From contig BQKZ01002365.1 of assembly GCA_036244855.1 (NCBI GenBank), positions 23,954-35,698 of the forward strand: DNA of 11,745 nucleotides. The letters run 5' to 3'. Below, piece by piece: positions 1-8,121 of this stretch. Below the pieces are notes generated by a model that did not search any database, was not told the origin of the DNA, and was given only the letters and a program-made list of their open reading frames with translations. The DNA comes from Temnopleurus reevesii (taxonomy: Eukaryota; Echinodermata; Echinoidea; Temnopleuroida; Temnopleuridae). The position numbers and the translations under genes were made by a program. The first letter of the stretch is position 1, and each line of letters starts with the position of its first letter.

Positions 1-1284
1 GGCGTGAGGCGGGTACTTTGGGGGGGGCGTCAATAAGGAAAAATTTCTAGTGTAGTTGTTATTTCGATAGTAGCTGTGTTCGTCTGGAACAAAGCAAAAA
101 GGTAAGAGAGGGCCACGCGATTATCTCGTAAATAATAAAATTAGTGCTAATTTTACTGCTTTGACTCGATCCGAAATCAACACTAGCAAGAACAATTTGC
201 AGTCTTTCCATTCAGACAAATTCAACACTAGCCTGCTATTACATCAACTAGTCTATACATAGACGAATCTATTGCCCTCGTTTGAATGACATCACTGCCC
301 ATCATCTCCACAGGATAGTGGGATAAACCACTTCTCAATTGGCACCTTGAGATTCTTCTCAAGTTTTAAGGTGGTGATTAGTGTGGAAAAATCTCCTATG
401 GTCCATTAATATTCTCCTATCAAAACAGATATAAACGTTGGTTTGTGGCTGGTAGGCTAGCAGTGTCAATTATGTGGTTTTATATTTGCTAATAAGTTTA
501 TATTTTCAAACCTGATTTTTGTTATTTACAGTCAGATGAACTAGACTGTAGATATGGCTCATATTTTTGTCCACTTTCTTTTGGTTTGATATTTTAAAAA
601 TCTATTTATTCATTCTTTTATACTGTTATTGTGGTAACGTAGAAGAATCATTCAGATTAAGGTTTGATCCTACGTACCTGATGATCCTTTCCATTTTTGC
701 ATAAAATATTGATGATATCTTTGTCATTCGCAGTGAACTGAGATAAATTTATATAACTCTGAACGAGGAGTTATTGAAAAATACTCCCAATTATATTGAT
801 GATGTGACAGTAACTGAATTTTAGTGACTGCTAAAAGTTAGTACTATCATTAAAAGTGTACAATTCACAAAACTAATGTATTTTTTGCAAGCTCACACTG
901 GGATAATGCCATAAGAGCTATAGCAAACAAATATGCTCCATCAAGGTTCATTGATGTACCAATTCATTACCATTTATATGTCACATAGTCACCTTAATTG
1001 CGAGAAAAAAGTTATAAATGTTCTTTCAATTAAACAACCAGTGCTATAAACTAATCTGAACAGGTACTTATGAACATGTGGAACGAGCCTAGTTTCTCAC
1101 ATTAAAAAGTGATCTTGGAAATAATATTTGCTCAAACTTGGAAAAGCAATGAAAGCCTTTACTTTTATTCCATTTGCAATCATCTTAACAAATTAGAATT
1201 GTTTGGCAAATGTGATCAATAAAAATGTTGATGTTCTCTCTTTTATGCTAAACTTTTGATAATAAGAGTACTCATTTTTTTATT
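1..1284. other. AT-rich non-coding stretch, no gene seen
   Basis: No open reading frame of useful length and no recognisable repeat or RNA gene is visible. The sequence begins with a short GC-rich patch containing an eight-base G run (20-27) and then becomes AT-rich, with short homopolymers and many stop codons in all frames. It could be intergenic or intronic; nothing here separates the two. Confidence 0.7.
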
Positions 1285-1289
1285 TCACC

Positions 1290-1306
1290 TGACCTTTAGT
1301 TGACCT
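1290..1306 (-). promoter_or_regulatory. Perfect DR5 nuclear-receptor element (RAR/RXR-type)
   Basis: The plus strand reads TGACCT, five bases (TTAGT), TGACCT. On the minus strand this is AGGTCA-ACTAA-AGGTCA, two perfect consensus half-sites in direct repeat with a 5 bp spacer. In animals this arrangement is the classical retinoic acid response element bound by RAR/RXR heterodimers. The match is read directly from the sequence; actual binding is inference. A perfect 12-base DR5 is expected by chance only about 0.001-0.002 times in a window this size (both strands, equal base frequencies). It sits just before a GC-richer island with other candidate sites. Confidence 0.5.
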
Positions 1307-1319
1307 ATAGTATAAGTTC

Positions 1320-1620
1320 AAGTTGGCGCTCCTCCTACTGATGAGACGATGACACCGCCCCCTTGCATCCCCTTGTGTAAAGAGCTTTCCAAAATATTTG
1401 CAGTCATCTGCCAGGACTTTCTCTCTGAAACCGGAAGACAGGCATTAGCAAGTGTCGTATCACGCGGTGTAAGCCGGCCCTTGTGTTGTCATTGAATCAG
1501 AGCTCCCAGTGTGAAAGTGATCCAAATCTAGCCGTGGCTCCGCATTGTTCGGCAGATGGGGGGATCTGTCTATGAAAATAATTGGGAAAGATGAAAGGAA
1601 TGATGATTGATGGACAGTCA
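1320..1620. promoter_or_regulatory. Candidate cis-regulatory island, GC-richer and non-repetitive
   Basis: This block is clearly more complex and GC-richer than its AT-rich surroundings. Visible short motifs include a GC-box/KLF-like ACCGCCCCC (1354-1362), an Ets-like ACCGGAAG (1430-1437), E-boxes CATCTG (1405-1410) and CAGATG (1553-1558), and a Sox-like ATTGTT (1544-1549). Together with the adjacent DR5 these resemble an enhancer or distal regulatory module. Such motifs are short and common, so the call rests mainly on composition contrast. An open frame on the minus strand (1497-1745, 82 codons) has no recognisable domain and runs into the diverged duplication, so I do not treat it as coding. 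Confidence 0.25.
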
Positions 1621-1845
1621 TGCTTGAGTTCCTGTAGTGGTGTCATCTTTGTGTTGGTTTTGTTCCATCGTTGATTAGGGTGCCTGGTGTGAAAGGGCCT
1701 CCTCTTCTCAGGGGGTTGGGGTGACTTGCCCCCATTTCTGTTCACTTGAATTAACAGAGTAATGATTCAATATGATATCTTGATTCTTTATTGGTGTACA
1801 CTGCATGTTGCATACAATGTGTCTTAAAGATTTCTGCAAAGGTTA
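1621..1845. repeat. Diverged direct repeat, copy A
   Basis: Copy A of a two-copy segment. Matching blocks with copy B include TGTCATCTTTGTGTTGGTTT (1641-1660) against 1907-1926, the GCCTGGTGTGAA block (1682-1693) against 2124-2135, CTTGAATTAA (1745-1754) against 2187-2196, AATATGATATCTTG (1769-1782) against AATATGATCACCTTG (2210-2224), and the TGTCTTAAAGATTTCTGC block (1820-1837) against 2253-2270. The copies are in the same orientation, with gaps. Copy A has no equivalent of the ~170 bp inside copy B. A local hairpin TGGGG/CCCCA lies near 1717-1734. The family is not recognised. Confidence 0.55.
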
Positions 1846-1887
1846 GCAGATTTTTAAAAATTCCTTTTGTCTAATTATAATCAGGAA

Positions 1888-2290
1888 TGCTGGAGCTCTT
1901 TCTTGATGTCATATTTGTGTTGATTTGGTTCCATCATTCATAAGGAACACGATATATTTCTGCAAAATTAAGTCAAACGCAATTTCGATGCTCCTTTGTA
2001 ATGCTTTTAAAATCGGAACCAGCTTGTCATTGTTGTGTCTGCACAGTTGAATACATGGCGTACGGATCTATTATGTGCATTTAACTTAATTTTTTTTTAA
2101 ATACTTTATATTGTGTTTAGGGAGCCTGGTGTGAACAGGTCTCCTTCATCTTAGGGGATTTCGGACTATGTTTCCCTTCAGTTCCCTTGAATTAAGAAAC
2201 AAATGGGTTAATATGATCACCTTGGCGACCTTGGCATTGATTGACTATGATTTGTCTTCAAGATTTATGCAGATATTGGAAGAATATCTG
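1888..2290. repeat. Diverged direct repeat, copy B (interrupted)
   Basis: Copy B of the segment at 1621-1845. The two alignable parts, about 1888-1946 and 2118-2290, are separated by an insertion with no counterpart in copy A. A 63-codon open frame at 2168-2359 lies across the second half. It has no recognisable domain and copy A does not preserve it, so it is not annotated as a gene. A much weaker third similarity (AATCAGGACTGCC onward, about 2379-2450) may be another decayed copy. Confidence 0.5.
1947..2117. mobile_element. Possible short insertion inside repeat copy B
   Basis: Comparing copies A and B shows about 170 bp present only in B. In A the junction reads GATTAGGG once. In B the insert is flanked by TAAGGA (1941-1946) and TAGGGA (2118-2123), an imperfect 6 bp duplication (5 of 6 bases) that would fit a target-site duplication. 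The insert starts ACAC and ends GTGT followed by T, so it may have very short inverted ends. It encodes nothing. A deletion in copy A explains the data almost as well. Confidence 0.3.
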
Positions 2291-2697
2291 AGATGCTCGT
2301 TTCCTCTACCGTATTTGCAGTACTGTCTCATTATATTCATAACAAACATTTGCCGTTGATCTGAAGTTCTAGTGTGGAAATCAGGACTGCCATGTACGAG
2401 TTCTACTTTCATCTTTATCACATTGTGCTTGATTTGTTTTTAGGGCATCTTCCCTTGTAAGAGTAGTCAGTTTAAGTTTGTGCAAGGAGCTCGAATCTCA
2501 TTGGTTTGTGTGAGCTACATGTGTATAAATACGATCAGTAGAGTGAAGATTGTCAAGTCCACCTCATTCATTCACTGGTCTCTGCAATGTCGCACTAGTC
2601 ATCCATAATCCCACTGCTGCCACCATTTTGTGTTATGGAGCATTGCCTGGTGTCCTATACACTGTAGATTGTTAAAGCATTAACAGGAATATTGAGA
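2291..2697. other. Non-coding stretch, nothing further recognised
   Basis: Mixed AT-rich sequence with no supported gene. A possible decayed third copy of the 1621/1888 repeat lies at about 2379-2450. A small inverted repeat GTTAA/TTAAC occurs near 2671-2683. No RNA gene or simple repeat is visible. Confidence 0.6.
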
Positions 2698-2946
2698 CAG
2701 TGGGTAACTTCAACTACGGTGTTGAACGCTGGTGTTGGTGTTGCAGCAAAACAAACACCAGCCTCAACACCAAACTTGAAGTCTGTCGGTGATTGGGGTA
2801 GACCTCGCAAGATTCTGACGTATTTCCGGTCGTTTCTGTATCACTTCGTAAACTGAGCTCCAGCACCGTTGGTCAGTTTACAGGACCGTTTTGCTCTCTC
2901 AACACGAACACCAACACCGAACACCATACTTGAAAGTCACCCAGTG
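2698..2946. mobile_element. Foldback / MITE-like element with 5 bp target-site duplication
   Basis: The element (2703-2941, 239 bp) is flanked by perfect direct repeats CAGTG at 2698-2702 and 2942-2946. Its ends are inverted repeats of about 50 bp: the left arm 2703-2752 runs from GGTAACTT to GCAAAAC, and the right arm 2888-2941 runs from GTTTTGC to AAGTCACC. Both contain GGTGTTGGTGTT-type words, with mismatches and small gaps. A third arm (2754-2782) lies just inside the left arm and is complementary to it, so 2707-2782 alone folds into a hairpin. An internal inverted repeat GTAAACTGA/TCAGTTTAC sits at 2848-2856/2873-2881. No transposase is present, so it would be non-autonomous and mobilised in trans. 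The superfamily is not identified. Confidence 0.7.
2707..2782. repeat. Compact hairpin formed by the left and third arms of the foldback element
   Basis: The arms 2707-2736 and 2754-2782 (about 30 nt each) are complementary at roughly 24 positions with one gap, closed by a 17 nt loop (2737-2753). If transcribed, the RNA would be a stem-loop of about 76 nt, similar in size to small-RNA precursors. The structure is seen in the sequence; expression or processing is not. Confidence 0.5.
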
Positions 2947-2968
2947 GCCTGATTGAAGCCTGATTGAA
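2947..2968. repeat. 11 bp tandem duplication next to the foldback element
   Basis: GCCTGATTGAA occurs twice head to tail (2947-2957 and 2958-2968), starting on the base after the right-hand CAGTG duplication, and is followed by GCC. It is probably a replication-slippage or repair product. Confidence 0.85.
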
Positions 2969-3720
2969 GCCTTCACAAAAGATTCCTGATCACTAACGAA
3001 AGTACTCTTCACGTTCATTTTGCGATACATGTTTGACATTTCCCCACTGAATAAGAGGGTGAGAAATTTCTATTGTGTGTATCTAGCGGTTGTGAATGCT
3101 TGAATGATGTTGTTTACTTTGTCCAAAATCCTTTGTCCCATCTGCTCACACACTGGTTGTGTTTTCGCAATTTGTCAAGTAGTTTTTTTAACTATGACAG
3201 GTTATGCGTTTAACTCCCTCGATTTTCAGAGGCAGTTGATATCGGATCACAGCTTGAGCTAGAGGACTACATCTGTACACAGGGAGCTTGGAAGGGAAAT
3301 ATAAGCTCACACAGTCCTAAACTAGAATTCAGTATTAGAGCATTAGTGTGCATGTACACAACTGATCCCATGTCTGAATAGGGGGTTACCCTCGTTTCCG
3401 AGATCAATTTCTCTTCCCCTGCGTCTTCGTAGTTCAAGTGGCTTACCTTTTTCCCTCTGATTTATTCCAAGCGAATATTCCGATGGCCATTTAACACCCT
3501 GCGCTGCTTCGTCTACGAATATCTTGGCCTGTTTTTGTATTGCCGCTCACCTGGTTGTGAAGAACCCTACACCATAAAGACAAAGTGGGACTGAACTGAA
3601 AATCTGCATGCAATTATAGGGTGTTTACAACAACAGCAAGATTTTCTTTACTCGTTTGCAACTTACATTGATTTCGTTCTTATTGATGTTGTTTTTCATT
3701 GGCACCATCAGTTTATTAGA
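2969..3720. other. Non-coding stretch with a moderately GC-rich patch
   Basis: No gene is supported. Most is AT-rich. The part at about 3380-3560 is more balanced in composition and could be regulatory, but no motif combination is convincing. Overlapping short open frames begin at 3656 on the plus strand and cover 3625-3879 on the minus strand. They run through repeat sequence and are not judged coding. Confidence 0.55.
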
Positions 3721-3810
3721 ATGCAGTCCAACACTTAGAAGTGGCCACCTGTCTAGAGTGACCACTCTCTGTGTTTCCCTTGGGTGGCCACTAGAGACAG
3801 GTTTCATTGT
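3721..3810. repeat. GTGGCCAC/ACCTGTCT dispersed-repeat fragment
   Basis: The palindrome GTGGCCAC occurs at 3741-3748 and 3784-3791. ACCTGTCT (3747-3754) faces its complement AGACAGGT (3795-3802), giving a partly foldback unit of about 60 bp. I associate sequences of this style with non-coding dispersed repeats in marine invertebrate genomes, where they often yield short spurious open frames; the 72-codon plus-strand frame here (3656-3874) fits that. The family assignment is from memory of sequence style and is uncertain. Confidence 0.4.
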
Positions 3811-4357
3811 ACTTGTGCCAATTCCACTTTTATGCCAACAACCCTCTTCGTTAATCAATGTACCGTCCATATGAATCACCTACATGTACTAATTGTCTTT
3901 TATTTTGCCTTACAAGTACAGGGGTAGATTGAGGATTTGGGAAAGGATGGAGGAGGGGGTGGGGTGTCTATGCGGACAATATGACCTTGCCACTGCTCAG
4001 CTCAAGAGCAAAAAAAAGAGGTCTCCATTTCCTAGATATGTGCGTAGGCATATCATTAGCTTTTAATAGAGTCTTCTCAAAATTTATTGAACCATTTTCT
4101 TTCGTCAGTCAGCCTAGCTCATTTGATTCAACAAATCATTACTTCATTTAAAAAATAATCACTGCTTATCAGAAGATGTACATGCAATTTGCAACTAAAA
4201 TCTTTATCTGTAAAATTGTGAAATGGGATGCTCATATCTCTGGCCTCTGATGAATAATTCATGGTTTTCACTTTGGTTTGAGCAGAGAATAGAGTTACAC
4301 ATGGGCCATGTACACTGGGAAGTAAAATTATATCATATCGCCCGCCAAATAATCATT
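3811..4357. other. Non-coding stretch with a purine-rich tract
   Basis: No gene is supported. A purine-rich, G-clustered tract lies at about 3921-3966 and an A-rich run at about 4010-4019. The remainder is AT-rich. A near-palindrome CCAAAT-AATC-ATTTGG sits at 4345-4360, overlapping the left edge of the next feature. Confidence 0.6.
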
Positions 4358-4614
4358 TGGCTGCCCTCCCTTAACCAACCCTCTGAAATGGCCTGACAGG
4401 AAGTTTTTTTGCACTTTTTACTCAGTCACTGTAAACTTATGATATAAAACATGTAAAATTAATCCTGAAATGTCATTTTCAGATCTTCTTTGGCTTTTTA
4501 CTCCCTCCTAGTCTTTAATACATTTTCCTTTTCATATGCCTCATAATAAAAAGTAATAATACAATTTTTTTTTTACCAATACTTATCTCCAAAAATAGCA
4601 TTGGAGGGCAGCCA
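4358..4614. mobile_element. Possible short element bounded by 12 bp inverted repeats
   Basis: TGGCTGCCCTCC at 4358-4369 is exactly complementary to GGAGGGCAGCCA at 4603-4614, enclosing 233 bp of AT-rich, non-coding sequence. The ends are GC-rich against an AT-rich background, which makes coincidence less likely. No clear target-site duplication is visible outside them. A non-autonomous DNA transposon remnant is possible; an unrelated inverted pair is also possible. Confidence 0.3.
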
Positions 4615-4664
4615 TTGTTTAATTCATTTCAATATTTTTGCCTGTTATTCGTTAGTGGACTAGC

Positions 4665-4691
4665 TTTTTTTTGGGGGGGGGGGGGGGGGGG
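4665..4691. repeat. T8G19 homopolymer tract
   Basis: Eight T (4665-4672) are followed directly by nineteen G (4673-4691). The G run has enough guanines to form an intrastrand quadruplex. Long poly-G is unstable in replication and hard to sequence, so the exact length may be wrong in the assembly. Confidence 0.9.
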
Positions 4692-4999
4692 AGGATGGAT
4701 TGTGGCCTCTGTTATCAATTCGGAAGTAACGTTCGAAGTTTGTAATTGTGGGTAATTTGTATTGAGTGGCATGAAACTTTGTTTAAATTTTAGATTTATA
4801 TTCGTTACATTTGACCAAAAAAAACAATTCCTTTCAATTTGATACTTCTCTTACAAGTGGCACAGTTTCTCTATCTACTATTATAATGTGACAGCATCAG
4901 GCTCATTTTTTTTTCTTGGTTTGGTTCTTCCTCATTGAATAATGATTGATTTCATCTCCTTAAATAGAATAAATAAACATTGTGAAACGGAGAGATCGC
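4692..4999. other. AT-rich non-coding stretch
   Basis: No gene, repeat family or RNA is recognised. Several short A and T homopolymers are present (for example near 4818-4824 and 4906-4913). Confidence 0.65.
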
Positions 5000-5110
5000 G
5001 AAACGAAAAATGCAATTTGATACACAAGTCGTCAATCATTGCAGTACATCAGTAAATTAATCGGGAGCTGATTTAATTAGCATACATTCAGCAGAGGAGA
5101 AGAGGCAGTG
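5000..5110. promoter_or_regulatory. Possible regulatory patch with homeodomain-type sites
   Basis: This short stretch is less monotonous than its flanks. It contains AAATTAATC (5054-5062) and TTAATTAG (5073-5080), both compatible with homeodomain binding cores (TAAT/ATTA). These cores are very common in AT-rich DNA, so the call is weak and rests on the local change in composition. Confidence 0.15.
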
Positions 5111-6240
5111 CAAACAATACGGACCTGGTAACTATTGATCTGTGATCTGTTTTCACTGCTGGCTTGTTATGTTTAGGAGTAGAGATAGAATTTATTACAG
5201 CGCAAAGGGATTTTGGAAGACCGTTCAAATTCATTACAAAATAGAATATGAAGTATTTGCAAATAGACGGAAATTGAATTTGCATGTATGCTGTATCCAA
5301 ATTATGAGTTACAGGAAAAAGGTGTTAAGATGGGTTTTTATTTATCACTTTTTTCAGTACCTTTTACTTCATTCTTCTGAACAGTAAATGTAACTCCTGA
5401 TGTATAGTTTTTAGTAAATACTTTTTAGCTTTACGTAGTGCAAAGATGAAGGTTAAAGATTATGGCACTCATGCTATCAAACTATAACTTTAGAGGAATT
5501 AGAGAGAAACACAAATTAAGTATCATGTAGGCATACCATGAAGAAAGTTTTACTTCCTATGAAATTAGAAATTTCTAATGTAAACGCCTCTTATGCCAAT
5601 TAGTTATTTAGAATGAATGCTACATGTACATGTACTTGCGCAGTCCAATTCCTTCCATTACAATGATTCTGTATCACTTGGGATAATAATGTTAAGTAAT
5701 TAGTTTCCTTGTTAAAGGGAAAATCTAATATGATTTATTGCAATAGATATTTCAGAAGACTTTTCTTGATTAATGATAATCAAATAAAATCAAGTTCCAA
5801 GCTTCTCCGAACCTTTTTAATAAATATTTCTGATGAAAATCAGTAGGACAACTAAAAATAGGTTTGATGTTGAATATAAGATGAAATCAAATTTATTTGA
5901 CTTTCTAAAGTCATTTTGGTTGACCAAGACCATCAACTTTTACAAAAATAAGAAGGAAATTTGATGTTTTTGTGCAGGAATTATCAATTGAACATTCTTA
6001 GTGGAAAAGATTAAGGGAAATTAACATGCAAAAGTTGAAAATATTTTAATTATTATTAGAATAAAAAAATATATCCAACGCTGATATCTCCTAGTTGTTA
6101 TTCTTGATCAAAATTTGACCTCATCTTTTTCAATATACATATACGTCACTGAAATTAAAAAGCTCTGGTGAATTATTTCTTTAAATAACTCTACAATCCC
6201 TCGTCCATAGGTAAACAAAAGCTGAATAAGGTGTAATTAC
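5111..6240. other. AT-rich non-coding stretch
   Basis: Short open frames overlap on both strands around 5088-5387 without recognisable domains, and I do not regard them as coding. A 14 bp self-complementary TACATGTACATGTA lies at 5621-5634. TTGATTA/TAATCAA face each other across ATGA at 5766-5783, and TGACTTT/AAAGTCA face each other across CT at 5898-5913. Inverted pairs of this size are expected by chance in several kb of AT-rich DNA. Confidence 0.6.
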
Positions 6241-6540
6241 ATCGTAGTATATCCCCAAATTAGTGTTAATTTTGCGAGTGCTCGCTACAAATACGGAGGG
6301 GGTGATATTGATGTGTATAGGATTATTGATGCGGAAGATCGAACGGTGGCAGACGCCGGCTCACGTCGGCTGCGATGGATATTAATATCCAGTACGCAGT
6401 GTTGGAGATAATTAAATAATTGGTTGTATGTTTCAAAATTCCTGGAGGTGTACTAGGATGTTGATTGCATTCCTCCGTGGGGTGATTGCTTTGCGGAGAG
6501 ACGAAAGTGGAAGTTGGTTGGTTAGGAATTTAACTTATGG
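6241..6540. promoter_or_regulatory. Candidate cis-regulatory island with palindromes and homeodomain-type sites
   Basis: This region stands out from AT-rich flanks by its CpG-containing patches. It includes GCGAG-TG-CTCGC (6274-6285), an Otx/Bicoid-like GGATTA (6320-6325), GCCG/CGGC around a CACGT core (6355-6370), a perfect 14 bp palindrome GGATATTAATATCC (6377-6390), and AATTAAATAATT (6410-6421). Dense, varied sites in non-repetitive sequence are what one sees in developmental enhancers. No conservation data are available here, so function is inference. Confidence 0.3.
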
Positions 6541-6677
6541 TTCATGCTTTGAATAATCGTGGATATGTGCATTTCAGAATTGTGACCATCCATTCACCTG
6601 TTTGAATATTTGAAATGGCTTTTCTGTATTATTGGGTATGAATACTTACAACTTAAATCAATTATGTAAATTCTTAA

Positions 6678-6801
6678 TGATGCATGATGGTGATGATGAT
6701 TACGATGAAGACAAAGGCCGCAATTAATATGACGATGATGATAATGATTATGATGATGAAGAAGAGGAACACGATGCTGATGGCGATGAGGATGATGATG
6801 G

Positions 6802-6853
<52 letters not shown>

Positions 6854-6889
6854 AATCACAATGATGGTGATGATGATGGTGATAATGCT
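6678..6889. repeat. GAT trinucleotide microsatellite with (GAT)16 core
   Basis: Imperfect GAT/ATG repeats extend over about 210 bp. The uninterrupted core is sixteen GAT units at 6803-6850, flanked by interrupted units such as GGTGAT and GAAGAAGAG. The array creates two spurious open frames, poly-methionine on the plus strand and poly-isoleucine on the minus strand, which should not be annotated as proteins. Confidence 0.95.
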
Positions 6890-7400
6890 GGAGGTTAAGC
6901 TCGGACCTGCATAAATTTCTTCAGGCCTTTTGCTAGCGTCTTATTTACTTAAAACATCTCCTGTAATTCTGATGATTATTGAGGATGTTGTTGATGATAA
7001 AGAATTTTGTTTGCTTTCTATTTTGAAGAATTTCATCAGATTTTCCAACAAGAATAGCAGATTAATTAGGATTTTGTTTTAGAATTAAGTGCATTTTTAA
7101 TCCCTTTTGGGACAAGAATTCTCTCCACTTTCATGCAAAGTTTTCTGAATAAAACCATGGATGAAATCTCTTCCTTCTTCAAATTACATCTGCCTCCTTC
7201 AGGGCTGAATATTCTTGCATCTCTCAGAAATCTATATATTGCATGTCCAATAAATGATATGAAGAAAAAAGAAAAAAAGACCTGTGTATTGCAGTCGAAG
7301 CGTAACCTCTCCTTGACTATTGTAGATGGCATGTCTCACATTGATTCCCTGCATGTACATCACGTAGCAGAAGACAGCAGTAACACACCTCTCATTCGCC
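6890..7400. other. Non-coding stretch with an unsupported 100-codon open frame
   Basis: The plus strand is open for 100 codons at 7133-7435, and the minus strand overlaps with 88 codons at 7066-7332. The plus frame contains a lysine-rich stretch encoded by an A-rich tract near 7261-7280. Neither frame shows a recognisable domain, signal peptide or repeat. Opposing frames of this length occur by chance in 11 kb. A real exon cannot be excluded but has no positive support. Confidence 0.5.
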
Positions 7401-7620
7401 ACACGCGTCATTTCTCACGACCTACATGTCGTTAGCGCCCCGGATTCCCCCTTCCACTCTCCCTCACTCGTCTCTCCGCTCCGTCCATCCGTAGGCTCTC
7501 GGCTATTACTTTTCAAAGACGTTTCACCGGTCGGTTGGCTTTTGTTGACGAGACGTTAAAGTGATATGATTTCAGGGCTGCTGTAATGTGATTTTCTGCA
7601 GTGTGCTGGAATGGCAGGTG
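7401..7620. promoter_or_regulatory. Candidate regulatory island, pyrimidine- and CpG-rich
   Basis: A GC-rich, CpG-containing patch in AT-rich DNA. It holds a small hairpin CGAC/GTCG (7418-7431), a C/T-rich tract (about 7445-7490), a Tcf/Lef-like TTCAAAG (7512-7518) and ACCGGT (7526-7531). The composition would fit a promoter-proximal region or an enhancer. No TATA box plus downstream open frame could be identified, so transcription from here is not claimed. Confidence 0.25.
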
Positions 7621-8121
7621 TATTCAGGATTCATTTTTATCACATTCTCCCGTTTCCTGCTCTCGATCTCTCAGGATTTTAGCTCCGGTAAGCTGGATAT
7701 ACGATAAAATATTTTATCTCGGTTGGATTCTGGTCTGATACTCATTAGTAATTCCATGCGCATGTGGAAAGCAATGTTCCATATATTGTAGTGTGCGTGT
7801 CTGTGTGTGTGGCAAATGGGCGTATGTGATTATCTTTCAAAATGTGCAAGAGTCAATCAACAGAAGGTGGTAAATGGAAGATGTACATTCATTACCTTTT
7901 GGAATTTGATATTGAATTTACAATGATAGTTCTTGAAGGATTTTGTTTTAACAAAGAACTATTAAAAATAAGTGTTTTACTGGTGCCTAGGAAAAGCAAA
8001 ATAAATCCTGCATTTTTCGAAGGTTAATCTTGGGCAATTGAAGAAACATTGCCTACTGAGAGTAACAACAATATTTCGCACATAAATCTTTCATTTTTAT
8101 TGTAATATTTCAGACAAGGTA
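7621..8121. other. Non-coding stretch with a short GT repeat
   Basis: A GT-rich microsatellite (about 7790-7812) is the only recognisable element. A 61-codon open frame at 7842-8027 lacks any recognisable feature and is judged accidental. Confidence 0.6.

Noticed and set aside
2379..2450. Third copy of the 1621/1888 repeat
   Set aside because: Only short scattered matches; too weak to separate from chance without an alignment.
3921..3966. G-quadruplex in the purine-rich tract
   Set aside because: The G runs are too irregular and one loop is too long for a canonical four-run motif.
5766..5913. Small inverted repeats TTGATTA/TAATCAA and TGACTTT/AAAGTCA
   Set aside because: Seven-base arms with short loops are expected several times by chance in this length of AT-rich DNA.
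6674..6914. Poly-methionine (plus) and poly-isoleucine (minus) open frames
   Set aside because: Both are translations of the GAT microsatellite.
7133..7435. Plus-strand 100-codon open frame
   Set aside because: No recognisable domain, an overlapping opposite frame of similar length, and no convincing splice or promoter context. Kept only as something to test.
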